This document shows positions 6,879 to 14,611 of a DNA stretch of 31,867 nucleotides, piece after piece. Origin of the DNA: DIGJ01 sp036658435 (GTDB lineage: Bacteria; Bacillota; Clostridia; Lachnospirales; Lachnospiraceae); NCBI GenBank assembly GCA_036658435.1, contig JAVXEO010000020.1, positions 1-31,867 on the forward strand. The letters run 5' to 3'. How positions within the stretch are numbered: position 1 is the first letter of the stretch; each line of letters starts with the position of its first letter. The position numbers and the translations under genes were made by a program. The notes beneath the pieces are model-generated. The model did not search any database. It saw only the letters and a program-made list of their open reading frames with translations, and was not told the origin of the DNA.

Positions 6879-6907
6879 GAATAAAATGGAAAGGGGGAGG
6901 AATTAAT

Positions 6908-7702
6908 ATGACAGACAATTTAAAATTATATGGATTCAATAACTTAACAAAATCATTGAGTTTTAATATTTACGATGTCTGCTATGCAAAAACACAGCGA
7001 GAGCAGAAGGACTATATTTCTTATATAGACGAACAATATAATTCCAATCGTTTGGTAAATATATTATGTAATGTTACGAAAATGATTGGTGCCCATGTTC
7101 TGAGTGTATCCAAACAGGATTATGAACCACAGGGGGCAAGTGCCACTATTTTGCTGGCGGAAGAACAGATGCTTTCCGCTCGGAGTGGGGATATGCGTCG
7201 GGAAGTGATTACAAAAGGGGAGACGGTAGTGGCGCATTTGGATAAAAGCCACGTAACGGTACACACTTATCCGGAATATCATCCAGAAACAAGTATTGCC
7301 ACTTTTCGTGTAGACATTGATGTTGCCACCTGCGGAGAGATTACACCACTTTCTACATTGGATTATCTCATTGGCAGCTTTGACTCGGATATTATTACAA
7401 TGGACTATCGTGTACGTGGATTTACAAGAGAAGTGGATGGAAGAAAACTTTTCATGGATCATAAGATTACATCCATTCAAGACTATATTGCTGAGGAAAC
7501 TCTGCTGAAATATGACGCAATTGATGTGAACATGTATCAGTCCAACATTTTTCATACAAAGATGTTAATTAAAGAGATTGATTTGCAAAATTATTTATTC
7601 AAAACGGATGCTTATGAACTGCCACCGAAAGTACGTTTAGATGTGACAAAGGCTTTACGCCAGGAAATGATTGAGATTTTTAGTGGAAGTAATATTTTTT
7701 GA
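6908..7702 (+). CDS. speD: S-adenosylmethionine decarboxylase proenzyme
   Basis: A 264-residue enzyme, the same length as E. coli SpeD (class 1A) and unlike the short Bacillus-type form. It decarboxylates S-adenosylmethionine to supply the aminopropyl donor for spermidine synthesis. The self-cleavage site is visible as H110-L-D-K113-S114-H: Ser114 would become the pyruvoyl cofactor after cleavage behind Lys113, two residues from the E. coli position. Cys142 in ATCGEITPL matches the catalytic cysteine. GGGGGAGG lies close before the ATG. It is the first gene of the polyamine operon, directly behind the leader RNA and terminator, and speA follows after 10 bases. Confidence 0.95.
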   Translation: MTDNLKLYGFNNLTKSLSFNIYDVCYAKTQREQKDYISYIDEQYNSNRLVNILCNVTKMIGAHVLSVSKQDYEPQGASATILLAEEQMLSARSGDMRREVITKGETVVAHLDKSHVTVHTYPEYHPETSIATFRVDIDVATCGEITPLSTLDYLIGSFDSDIITMDYRVRGFTREVDGRKLFMDHKITSIQDYIAEETLLKYDAIDVNMYQSNIFHTKMLIKEIDLQNYLFKTDAYELPPKVRLDVTKALRQEMIEIFSGSNIF

Positions 7703-7712
7703 GGTGAGAAAA

Positions 7713-9158
7713 ATGCAGTTAGAACAGAATCGTATTCCAATATATGAGGCACTTTGCCAGTTTAAAAAGGAGAGAATTGTTCCTTTTGATGTACCGGGAC
7801 ATAAAAGAGGAAAAGGAAATCCGGAATTAACGGAGTTTCTGGGAGAGAAATGCATGTCCGTAGATGTAAATTCCATGAAACCGCTGGATAATTTATGTCA
7901 TCCGGTAGGAGTTATAAAAGAGGCGGAACGATTAGCAGCGGATGCATTTGGGGCGGCGCATGCTTTTTTCATGGTAGGCGGAACTACGAGTGCGGTACAG
8001 ACTATGATTTTAGCTGTCTGCAAGGCAGGGGATAAGATTATTATGCCAAGAAATATACATAGAAGCGCCATCAATGCCCTTATCTTAAGTGGAGCAATTC
8101 CTGTTTATGTAAATCCGGAGGTGGATAAAAGGCTTGGAATTGCACTTGGAATGTCACTGGGGGAACTGGAGCGAATGATAAAAGAAAATCCCGATGCAAA
8201 GGCCGTCCTTGTAAACAATCCTACCTATTATGGAATCTGTTCCAATATTCGGGAAATTACAAAACTGGCACACGCTTATGGGATGAAAGTACTGGCAGAT
8301 GAAGCCCATGGAACCCATTTTTATTTTGACAAGAACCTTCCACTATCGGCGATGGAGGCGGGAGCGGATATGGCATCGGTAAGCATGCATAAGTCAGGAG
8401 GAAGCTTGACCCAAAGCTCTTTTTTACTTGTTGGAAACCAGGTAAATGCAGATTATGTAAGACAGATTATTAACTTAACACAGACAACAAGTGGAAGCTA
8501 TCTTCTCCTTTCAAGTTTGGATATATCCCGAAGAAATTTAGCACTTCACGGAGACTGTATTTTTGAAAAAGTACGTGGTCTTGCCAATTATGCAAGAAAA
8601 GAGATCAATAAAATTGGAGACTATTATGCGTATTGCGATGAATTAATAAATGGAGATTCTATTTATGATTTTGATGTTACAAAACTTTCTGTAAATACAT
8701 TGGATATTGGACTTGCAGGAGTGGAAGTGTATGATTTATTAAGAGATGAATACGACATTCAAATTGAATTTGGTGATATTGGCAATATATTGGCATATCT
8801 TTCCGTGGGGGACCGAGAGCGTGAAATAGAACGGCTGGTGAGTGCACTTTCTGAAATACGAAGACGCTTTAAGAAAGAAAGAACGGGAATGCTGGATCAT
8901 GAATACATTAATCCACAGGTTGTAAAGACTCCACAGGAAGCTTTTTATGGAGAAAAGGAAGCTCTTCCAATTTTAAAGAGTGCCGGAAGAATCTGCAGTG
9001 AATTTGTAATGTGCTATCCACCGGGAATTCCTATTTTAGCTCCGGGGGAGGCTATTACAGAAGAAATTTTAAACTATATTATCTATGCCAAAGAAAAAGG
9101 CTGCTTTATGACAGGACCGGAAGATATGCAGCTGGAACATTTAAATGTATTACGATAA
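7713..9158 (+). CDS. speA: Orn/Lys/Arg decarboxylase, probably arginine decarboxylase
   Basis: A 481-residue PLP enzyme of the aspartate-aminotransferase-fold decarboxylase family, the length of Bacillus SpeA. The frame is open from 7671, but that ATG lies inside speD; GAGGTGA at 7701-7707 places the start at ATG 7713. Visible motifs are VPGHKRGKG (27-35), VGGTTSAVQ (88-96), DEAHGTH (196-202) and the PLP lysine in SMHKSGGSLTQSS, Lys227. Lysine and arginine members cannot be told apart by motif alone; the neighbouring agmatinase argues for arginine, giving agmatine plus CO2. It follows speD by 10 bases and is presumably cotranscribed. Confidence 0.9.
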   Translation: MQLEQNRIPIYEALCQFKKERIVPFDVPGHKRGKGNPELTEFLGEKCMSVDVNSMKPLDNLCHPVGVIKEAERLAADAFGAAHAFFMVGGTTSAVQTMILAVCKAGDKIIMPRNIHRSAINALILSGAIPVYVNPEVDKRLGIALGMSLGELERMIKENPDAKAVLVNNPTYYGICSNIREITKLAHAYGMKVLADEAHGTHFYFDKNLPLSAMEAGADMASVSMHKSGGSLTQSSFLLVGNQVNADYVRQIINLTQTTSGSYLLLSSLDISRRNLALHGDCIFEKVRGLANYARKEINKIGDYYAYCDELINGDSIYDFDVTKLSVNTLDIGLAGVEVYDLLRDEYDIQIEFGDIGNILAYLSVGDREREIERLVSALSEIRRRFKKERTGMLDHEYINPQVVKTPQEAFYGEKEALPILKSAGRICSEFVMCYPPGIPILAPGEAITEEILNYIIYAKEKGCFMTGPEDMQLEHLNVLR

Positions 9159-9204
9159 AGAAAAAGATAAATATTCACTATTTTGAAAGGATTATGGGAA
9201 AGCT

Positions 9205-10056
9205 ATGGAATTATGGTTTACAGAACAACATACACCGGAAGTGAATTTTTCAATTAAAGTCAATCGTCAGTTATTTAGCGCACAAAGCGATTATCAAAGA
9301 ATTGATGTATTTGATTCCAAAGAATTTGGCAGAATTTTAACCTTAGATGGGTATATCATGTTAACAGAAAAAGATGAATTTATTTATCATGAAATGATGG
9401 TACATGTACCTATGGCAGTACATCCTCATGCAAAAAAAGTTTTGGTAATTGGAGCAGGAGATGGCGGCGTGATTCGCGAGCTAACCCGCTATAATAGTGT
9501 GGAACACATTGATATGGTGGAAATTGATGAGTTAGTAGTGGAAGTATGTAAGAAATATCTACCTACAACCTCTTGCAGTTTAGAGGATAAAAGAGTACAT
9601 ATTACCTATCAGGATGGGCTAAAGTACGTTCGTTCCTGTGAGGATAGCTATGACTTGATTATTGTAGACTCAACGGATCCATTTGGTCCGGGAGAGGGAC
9701 TGTTTACAAAAGAATTTTATGGAAACTGTTATAAGGCCCTAAAAGAAGATGGCATTATTGTAAATCAGCATGAAAGCCCATTTTATGATCAGGATGCCCA
9801 GGCGATGCAGCGTGCCCATAAACGAATTGTGGAAAGTTTTGCTGTTAGCAAGGTTTACCAGGCGCACATTCCAACCTATCCATCTGGCCACTGGTTATTT
9901 GGATTTTCTTCAAAAAAATATCATCCAACGAAGGATTTTAATGGTGCAAAATGGAATGCCCTTGGACTGCAGACAAAGTATTATAATACAAGGCTGCACC
10001 TAGGAGCTTTTGCACTTCCAAACTATGTAGAGGAGCTATTGCGTGATGTGGAATAA
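9205..10056 (+). CDS. speE: Spermidine synthase (polyamine aminopropyltransferase)
   Basis: A 283-residue enzyme that transfers the aminopropyl group of decarboxylated S-adenosylmethionine to putrescine. An N-terminal beta domain (1-55) precedes a Rossmann methyltransferase-like fold with GAGDGGVIRE (83-92), the acidic loop VEIDELV (105-111) and DSTDP (155-159), whose aspartates bind the amine. The ribosome site before ATG 9205 is weak (GGGAAAG); a short out-of-frame ATG lies 10 bases upstream. The 3' end overlaps speB by 11 bases (14 if speB uses its GTG start). Amine specificity (putrescine, agmatine or other) cannot be fixed by motif. Because SpeB makes putrescine from agmatine here, the conventional order is plausible, but agmatine aminopropylation followed by ureohydrolysis is also known in some organisms. 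Confidence 0.93.
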   Translation: MELWFTEQHTPEVNFSIKVNRQLFSAQSDYQRIDVFDSKEFGRILTLDGYIMLTEKDEFIYHEMMVHVPMAVHPHAKKVLVIGAGDGGVIRELTRYNSVEHIDMVEIDELVVEVCKKYLPTTSCSLEDKRVHITYQDGLKYVRSCEDSYDLIIVDSTDPFGPGEGLFTKEFYGNCYKALKEDGIIVNQHESPFYDQDAQAMQRAHKRIVESFAVSKVYQAHIPTYPSGHWLFGFSSKKYHPTKDFNGAKWNALGLQTKYYNTRLHLGAFALPNYVEELLRDVE

Positions 10057-10897
10057 AAATATAGAAACTTTTTTAGGCTGTGAATCTTCTTTTGAGGAAG
10101 CAGAGGTCGTTATTTTTGGAGCACCACTGGATTCTACCACCTCCTATCGACCGGGTACCCGTTTTGCAAGCCGTACCATGAGAGGAGAATCTTATGGATT
10201 GGAAACGTACAGCCCCTATCAAGATAAGGACATAGAAGATATTCGTGTTTTTGATGGAGGGGATTTGGAACTTCCTTTTGGAAATACCAGAAAAGCCTTG
10301 GATGAAATAAGAAAAATCACAAAGAGTATAGTGGATGAAAATAAGATTCCCTGTATGATTGGTGGGGAACATTTAGTTACACTGGGGGCCGTGGAGGCTG
10401 TATTTTCAAAATATCCCGATTTACACATTATACAGTTTGATGCCCATACGGATTTACGGGAAGAATATTTAGGAGAAAAATTATCCCATGCTGCGGTTCT
10501 TCGAAGAATATGGGATTTAACCGGAGATGGAAAGATTTTTCAGTTTGGAATTCGGAGTGGAGAGCGAGCCGAGTTTCAATGGGCCAAAGAACATACCTGT
10601 CTGAATAAGTATAATTTTAATGGACTGGAAGAGGCCATTAATATATGCACCGGTCATCCCGTATATTTAACAATCGACCTGGATGTGCTGGATCCTTCCA
10701 TTCTTCCCGGAACCGGAACCCCGGAAGCAGGTGGTGTTTCCTTCATGGAACTATTAGAAGCCATTCAAAAGGTGGGGAAACTATTTATTGCAGGGATGGA
10801 TATCAACGAACTTTCACCGGTATACGATACTTCCGGATCGTCTACGGCAACAGCCTGTAAGGTGCTCCGTGAGCTATTGCTGGCAGTAACAAAATAG
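10046..10897 (+). CDS. speB: Agmatinase family ureohydrolase
   Basis: A 283-residue binuclear manganese enzyme expected to hydrolyse agmatine (or N1-aminopropylagmatine) to the amine plus urea. Metal ligands are visible: H109 in GGEH, D132, H134 and D136 in DAHTD, and D211 and D213 in DLDVLDP. The following GTGTPEAGG is a ureohydrolase signature. AGGAG at 10031-10035 serves either GTG 10043 or ATG 10046; the ATG is chosen. It overlaps the end of speE, so translation is probably coupled. Arginase and formiminoglutamase share the fold; operon context favours agmatinase. Confidence 0.92.
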   Translation: MWNKNIETFLGCESSFEEAEVVIFGAPLDSTTSYRPGTRFASRTMRGESYGLETYSPYQDKDIEDIRVFDGGDLELPFGNTRKALDEIRKITKSIVDENKIPCMIGGEHLVTLGAVEAVFSKYPDLHIIQFDAHTDLREEYLGEKLSHAAVLRRIWDLTGDGKIFQFGIRSGERAEFQWAKEHTCLNKYNFNGLEEAINICTGHPVYLTIDLDVLDPSILPGTGTPEAGGVSFMELLEAIQKVGKLFIAGMDINELSPVYDTSGSSTATACKVLRELLLAVTK

Positions 10898-10942
10898 GAT
10901 TACATAAAAATATAACGATATAACAGTGTGGAGGAATATAGA

Positions 10943-12145
10943 ATGGGAAAAGCGTTAATTATTGGCTGTGGTGGAGTGGCAGGAGTAGCCATTCAAAAAT
11001 GCTGTCAAAACAGCAGGGAATTTGAAGAAATTATGATTGGAAGCCGTACAAAAAGCAAATGTGACCAATTAAAAGAAAAATTACAGGGAAAAACAAAAAC
11101 CGTGATTCATACGGCTCAAGTGAATGGAGACAACGTAGAGGAACTGGTGGCACTGATTCATAAATTTCAACCGGACGTGGTACTGAATCTGGCTCTCCCT
11201 TATCAGGACTTAACCATCATGGATGCCTGTCTTGCAACCAAAACCAACTATGTGGATACGGCAAATTATGAGCCATTGGATACGGCTAAGTTTGAATATA
11301 AATGGCAGTGGGAGTATAAAAAAAAGTTTGAGGAGGCAGGGATTACCGCCTTACTTGGAAGTGGATTTGATCCGGGAGTAACGGGTGTTTTTAGTGCCTA
11401 CGCATTAAAACATGAATTTGACGAAATTAATTATATTGACATTTTAGACTGTAATGGTGGGGACCATGGCTATCCCTTTGCAACCAATTTTAATCCGGAA
11501 ATTAATATCCGTGAAGTTTCAGCAAAGGGAAGCTATTGGGAAAACGGAAAATGGATAGAAACAGAGCCAATGGAAATCAAAAGGGAGTATACTTTTGAAG
11601 GAGTCGGTAAAAAAGACATGTATTTATTACATCATGAGGAACTGGAATCTTTAGGAATTAACATGCCGGGAATAAAAAGAATTCGTTTTTTTATGACCTT
11701 TGGAGAAAGCTATCTTACACATTTGAAATGTTTGGAAAACGTGGGAATGACCTCTATTAAGCCAATTGAATTTGAAGGAAAGCAAATCGTACCCTTACAA
11801 TTTTTAAAAGCGGTATTACCGGATCCTGGAAGTCTGGGCCCAAGAACCGTAGGAAAGACCAATATTGGATGTATTTTCCGGGGAAAGAAGGATGGAAAGG
11901 ACAAGACCTATTACCTATATAATATATGTGACCATCAGGAATGCTATAAAGAGGTGGGATCACAGGCAATCAGTTATACAACCGGAGTACCGGCTATGAT
12001 TGGAGCTATGTTGATTATGAATGGAACCTGGAGTGGAGCAGGGGTTTATAATATAGAAGAATTTGATCCGGATCCATTTATGGAAGCCTTGAATACATGG
12101 GGACTACCATGGAAGGAAGATTTTCATCCAGCCTTGGTAGACTAA
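10943..12145 (+). CDS. Carboxynorspermidine/carboxyspermidine synthase (saccharopine dehydrogenase family)
   Basis: A 400-residue NAD(P)-dependent enzyme with an N-terminal Rossmann motif, IIGCGGVAG (6-14), and a C-terminal substrate domain including LLGSGFDPGVTGVFSAY. In the alternative polyamine pathway it condenses aspartate semialdehyde with diaminopropane or putrescine and reduces the product to carboxy(nor)spermidine. The frame opens at GTG 10928, but GGAGGA at 10930-10935 points to ATG 10943. True saccharopine dehydrogenase is possible from the fold alone, but the next gene, nspC, makes the carboxynorspermidine assignment much more likely. It lies 45 bases after speB in the same operon. 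Confidence 0.88.
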   Translation: MGKALIIGCGGVAGVAIQKCCQNSREFEEIMIGSRTKSKCDQLKEKLQGKTKTVIHTAQVNGDNVEELVALIHKFQPDVVLNLALPYQDLTIMDACLATKTNYVDTANYEPLDTAKFEYKWQWEYKKKFEEAGITALLGSGFDPGVTGVFSAYALKHEFDEINYIDILDCNGGDHGYPFATNFNPEINIREVSAKGSYWENGKWIETEPMEIKREYTFEGVGKKDMYLLHHEELESLGINMPGIKRIRFFMTFGESYLTHLKCLENVGMTSIKPIEFEGKQIVPLQFLKAVLPDPGSLGPRTVGKTNIGCIFRGKKDGKDKTYYLYNICDHQECYKEVGSQAISYTTGVPAMIGAMLIMNGTWSGAGVYNIEEFDPDPFMEALNTWGLPWKEDFHPALVD

Positions 12146-12151
12146 AATGGG

Positions 12152-12202
12152 ATGGATAGGAATAGAACCCCCAGTCAGGAGATAACAAAATGGATAGGAA
12201 TA
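12152..12202 (+). repeat. Direct 13-bp duplication at the nspC start
   Basis: atggataggaata occurs at 12152-12164 and again at 12190-12202, where it is the first codons of nspC. The copies are 38 bp apart and so out of frame. From the first copy an 18-codon frame runs to TAA at 12206-12208, overlapping the nspC start. It lacks a good ribosome site. Confidence 0.6.
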
Positions 12203-13326
12203 CTATAAAAACACCGTTTTTTGTGGTGGAAGAGGAACGTCTGGTTCATAATCTGGAAATTTTAAAATCAATAAAAGAACGGACGGGATGCCATATTCTT
12301 CTAGCTCAAAAATGTTTTTCCATGTACAAAGCTTACCCTCTAATGGGAAAATATTTGGATGGAACCACGGCAAGTGGTCTGCATGAAGCAAAGCTTGGAA
12401 AAGAGTACATGGGAGGGGAGAACCACATATATGCAGGAGCTTATCGTGAAGATGAAATAGATGAAATTTTATCTCTTTGCGACCACATTGTTTTCAATTC
12501 CTTTTCCCAATGGAATCGATTTAAGAAAAAAGCCGTATCCTCTGGAAAGGAATGTGGACTTCGAATCAATCCTCAGTGCTCTACCCAGAAGGGACATGAA
12601 ATGTATGACCCCTGTGCGCCTTATTCGCGAATGGGAATTACAAAGGAAAAGTTTTTAGAAGAGGATCTCCATGGAATCAGCGGACTGCACTTTCATACCT
12701 TATGTGAACAAAATTCGGACGCCCTGCTTATAACGCTTGAAAAGGTAGAGGAAGAGTTTGGAAGTGTTTTATCAAAGATGAAGTGGCTGAATCTTGGTGG
12801 AGGACATCATATTACCCGGGAAGACTACGATATAGAGACTCTGGTTTCCTGTATCCGGCATATGCAAAAAAAATACGGACTTACAATTTATCTGGAACCG
12901 GGGGAGGCGGCTGCGCTCAATGCAGGCTTTCTGGTATCTACGGTTTTAGATGTCATAGAAAATGAAATAAAGATAGCAATACTGGACACTTCCCCTGCCT
13001 GCCATATGCCCGATGTTCTGGAAATGCCCTATACCCCACCAATTTTACATGGAAAATCCGCAGAAATCACTCAAATAAAGGCAGAACCCTATGGATATCG
13101 TCTGGCAGGTCCAACCTGTCTTGCTGGGGACATTATAGGAGACTATATATTTGAAAAAGAACTAAACATAGGCGACCGGGTAATTTTTTGTGATATGGCG
13201 ATTTATTCGATGGTAAAGACGAATACTTTTAATGGTATGAACCTTCCCTCTCTTGCTTATAAAAAAGATGGAAAAATAAAGGTATTTAAAACATTTGGGT
13301 ATGAAGATTTTAAGAAAAGACTTTAA
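12190..13326 (+). CDS. nspC: Carboxynorspermidine decarboxylase
   Basis: A 378-residue PLP enzyme of the alanine-racemase fold (the diaminopimelate/ornithine decarboxylase superfamily). It decarboxylates carboxynorspermidine or carboxyspermidine to norspermidine or spermidine. The PLP lysine is probably K41 in LLAQKCFS. Phosphate-binding GGGHH (203-207) and EPGEA (236-240) are visible, LCEQN (171-175) is typical of NspC, and C310 in GPTCLAGD matches the cysteine from the partner subunit's active-site loop. It forms a pair with the preceding synthase. AGGAG at about 12177-12181 precedes the ATG. Whether the product is spermidine or norspermidine cannot be read from sequence; no diaminopropane-forming enzyme is in the window. 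Confidence 0.92.
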   Translation: MDRNTIKTPFFVVEEERLVHNLEILKSIKERTGCHILLAQKCFSMYKAYPLMGKYLDGTTASGLHEAKLGKEYMGGENHIYAGAYREDEIDEILSLCDHIVFNSFSQWNRFKKKAVSSGKECGLRINPQCSTQKGHEMYDPCAPYSRMGITKEKFLEEDLHGISGLHFHTLCEQNSDALLITLEKVEEEFGSVLSKMKWLNLGGGHHITREDYDIETLVSCIRHMQKKYGLTIYLEPGEAAALNAGFLVSTVLDVIENEIKIAILDTSPACHMPDVLEMPYTPPILHGKSAEITQIKAEPYGYRLAGPTCLAGDIIGDYIFEKELNIGDRVIFCDMAIYSMVKTNTFNGMNLPSLAYKKDGKIKVFKTFGYEDFKKRL

Positions 13327-13350
13327 GGAAGAAATGAAAAACGAAAAGGA

Positions 13351-13476
13351 ATGAATATAAAAGATAAAACTTATGTTACAATGGTATTTGTAAGACAAGA
13401 AAAGATAAGACAAGAAAAGATAAGAAAAGAAAAGATAAGAAAAGAAAAGATAAGAAAAGAAAAGAAGGAGTGCTGA
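13351..13476 (+). CDS. Possible small basic repeat peptide (41 codons)
   Basis: An open frame encoded largely by the 15-bp repeats: a 13-residue start, MNIKDKTYVTMVF, then repeated V/I-R-Q/K-E-K units, ending in cysteine. Its TGA lies 3 bases before the DUF362 start. Its ATG overlaps the stop (ATGA) of a six-codon frame at 13334-13354 that has a good AAGGAAG site, so coupled translation is conceivable. The repeats alone would create such a frame, since 15 is divisible by 3, and there is no independent sign that it is a real protein. Confidence 0.2.
   Translation: MNIKDKTYVTMVFVRQEKIRQEKIRKEKIRKEKIRKEKKEC
13390..13464 (+). repeat. Five tandem 15-bp purine-rich repeats ending at a ribosome site
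   Basis: Units start at 13390, 13405, 13420, 13435 and 13450. The last three are identical (ataagaaaagaaaag); the first two carry C instead of A (ataagacaagaaaag), and the first also has G at position 1. The array runs directly into AAGGAG (13465-13470), the ribosome site of the DUF362 gene. Copy number is likely to vary between strains. Confidence 0.9.
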
Positions 13477-13479
13477 TTT

Positions 13480-14601
13480 ATGGAAAAATCAAAAGTATAT
13501 TTTACAAATATGAGAACTTCATTTAATGAAAATCTTCTGCAAAAATTAGAAAGACTGATTCGAACAGCGGGAATTGGTGACATTGATTTTGAAAAAAAAT
13601 ATGCAGCCATTAAGATTCATTTTGGGGAACCGGGAAACCTTGCATTTTTAAGATCCAATTATGCAGCGGTGGTGGTAAATGTTATCAAAGAACTGGGTGG
13701 AAAAGCATTTTTAACAGATTGCAATACCCTTTATGTGGGTGGAAGAAAAAATGCACTGGATCATCTGGATGCAGCATACCAAAATGGGTTTTCTCCTATG
13801 CAGACAGGGTGTCATGTTATTATTGCAGACGGGCTAAAAGGTACGGATGAGGAACTGGTACCGGTTGAAAATGGAGAATACGTCAAAGAAGCAAAAATCG
13901 GACGTGCAATTATGGATGCGGATGTTTTCATCACACTCAATCATTTCAAGGGACATGAGGCAACGGGATTTGGTGGTGCACTTAAAAATATAGGAATGGG
14001 CTGCGGTTCCCGTGCTGGAAAAATGGAAATGCACAGTGCCGGAAAGCCTCATATTATTCAGGAAAATTGCATTGGCTGTGGAAGATGCATTAAAATTTGT
14101 GCCCATGATGCACCAAGTATTATCAATAAAAAAGCAAGCATTGACCAGAATAAGTGTGTTGGCTGTGGAAGATGCATTGGAGTCTGCCCAATGGATGCGG
14201 TGGATGCAGCGGGAGATGAAACCAACGATATTTTAAATAAAAAAATTGCAGAATACACTTATGCTGTAGTAAAAGGAAGACCTCATTTTCACATAAGTAT
14301 TGTAGTAGATGTTTCTCCATTCTGTGACTGCCATGCAGAAAACGATCTTCCAATTGTTCCTAATATTGGAATGTTTGCTTCTTTTGATCCCATTGCACTG
14401 GATGTGGCATGTGCGGATGCCGTTAACCGTCAGCCAATTATGCCCGGAAGCCGTTTGGATGAGTATGTAAAGGAGCATGAAGACCATAAAGAACACGATC
14501 ATTTTCATAATAATCATCCCACCACAAACTGGAGAAGCTGTATTGAACATGGGAAAAAGCTGGGAATTGGAACGGATGAATATGAATTGATTGAAATTTA
14601 G
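13480..14601 (+). CDS. DUF362 domain protein with two 4Fe-4S clusters
   Basis: A 373-residue protein. A DUF362 domain spans about 1-185 and resumes after the clusters at about 260-350. The inserted ferredoxin module has two canonical motifs: C197-x2-C200-x2-C203-x3-C207 and C226-x2-C229-x2-C232-x3-C236-P. A His/Asp-rich stretch near 335-350 could bind metal. No signal peptide is seen, so it is likely cytoplasmic. Its biochemical role is unknown to me. It follows nspC after 153 bases with no clear promoter or terminator between, so it may belong to the polyamine operon. It overlaps the ribosome site of the next small gene. Confidence 0.88.
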   Translation: MEKSKVYFTNMRTSFNENLLQKLERLIRTAGIGDIDFEKKYAAIKIHFGEPGNLAFLRSNYAAVVVNVIKELGGKAFLTDCNTLYVGGRKNALDHLDAAYQNGFSPMQTGCHVIIADGLKGTDEELVPVENGEYVKEAKIGRAIMDADVFITLNHFKGHEATGFGGALKNIGMGCGSRAGKMEMHSAGKPHIIQENCIGCGRCIKICAHDAPSIINKKASIDQNKCVGCGRCIGVCPMDAVDAAGDETNDILNKKIAEYTYAVVKGRPHFHISIVVDVSPFCDCHAENDLPIVPNIGMFASFDPIALDVACADAVNRQPIMPGSRLDEYVKEHEDHKEHDHFHNNHPTTNWRSCIEHGKKLGIGTDEYELIEI

Positions 14602-14611
14602 AGGTGATAAA

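Larger units (their letters stand above)
6553..6880 (+). ncRNA. Structured leader RNA of the polyamine operon (candidate riboswitch)
   Basis: This is the only stretch over 300 bases without a protein gene. A perfect promoter and a terminator bound an RNA of about 325 nt. The core is closed by a 10-bp stem, gcaggaattt (6576-6585) with aaattcttgc (6746-6755), one G-U. Inside are ggcgac/gttgcc with an ACAA loop (6598-6613), tattgattg (6615-6623) with caatcaata (6723-6731), aactcaa (6631-6637) with ttgagtt (6670-6676), tgttaaa/tttaaca (6652-6669) and tgtgtct/agacaca (6692-6708). The segment acacttgt (6711-6718) can pair with the terminator 5' arm (6835-6842), or as acttgtg (6713-6719) with cacaagt (6603-6609). 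I do not recognise a known class: T-box and tmRNA hallmarks are absent. It could also be a stand-alone RNA whose 3' end happens to precede speD. Confidence 0.7.

Noticed and set aside
6553..6880. Leader as T-box, tmRNA or RNase P RNA
   Set aside because: No T-box sequence (AGGGTGGNACCGCG), no CCA-type 3' end or tag frame, and no conserved RNase P core were seen.
10928..10942. Upstream GTG start for the carboxynorspermidine synthase gene
   Set aside because: It would bury the GGAGGA ribosome site inside the gene; the ATG at 10943 is well placed.
13390..13464. CRISPR-like array
   Set aside because: The 15-bp units are contiguous with no spacers, and no cas genes are present.
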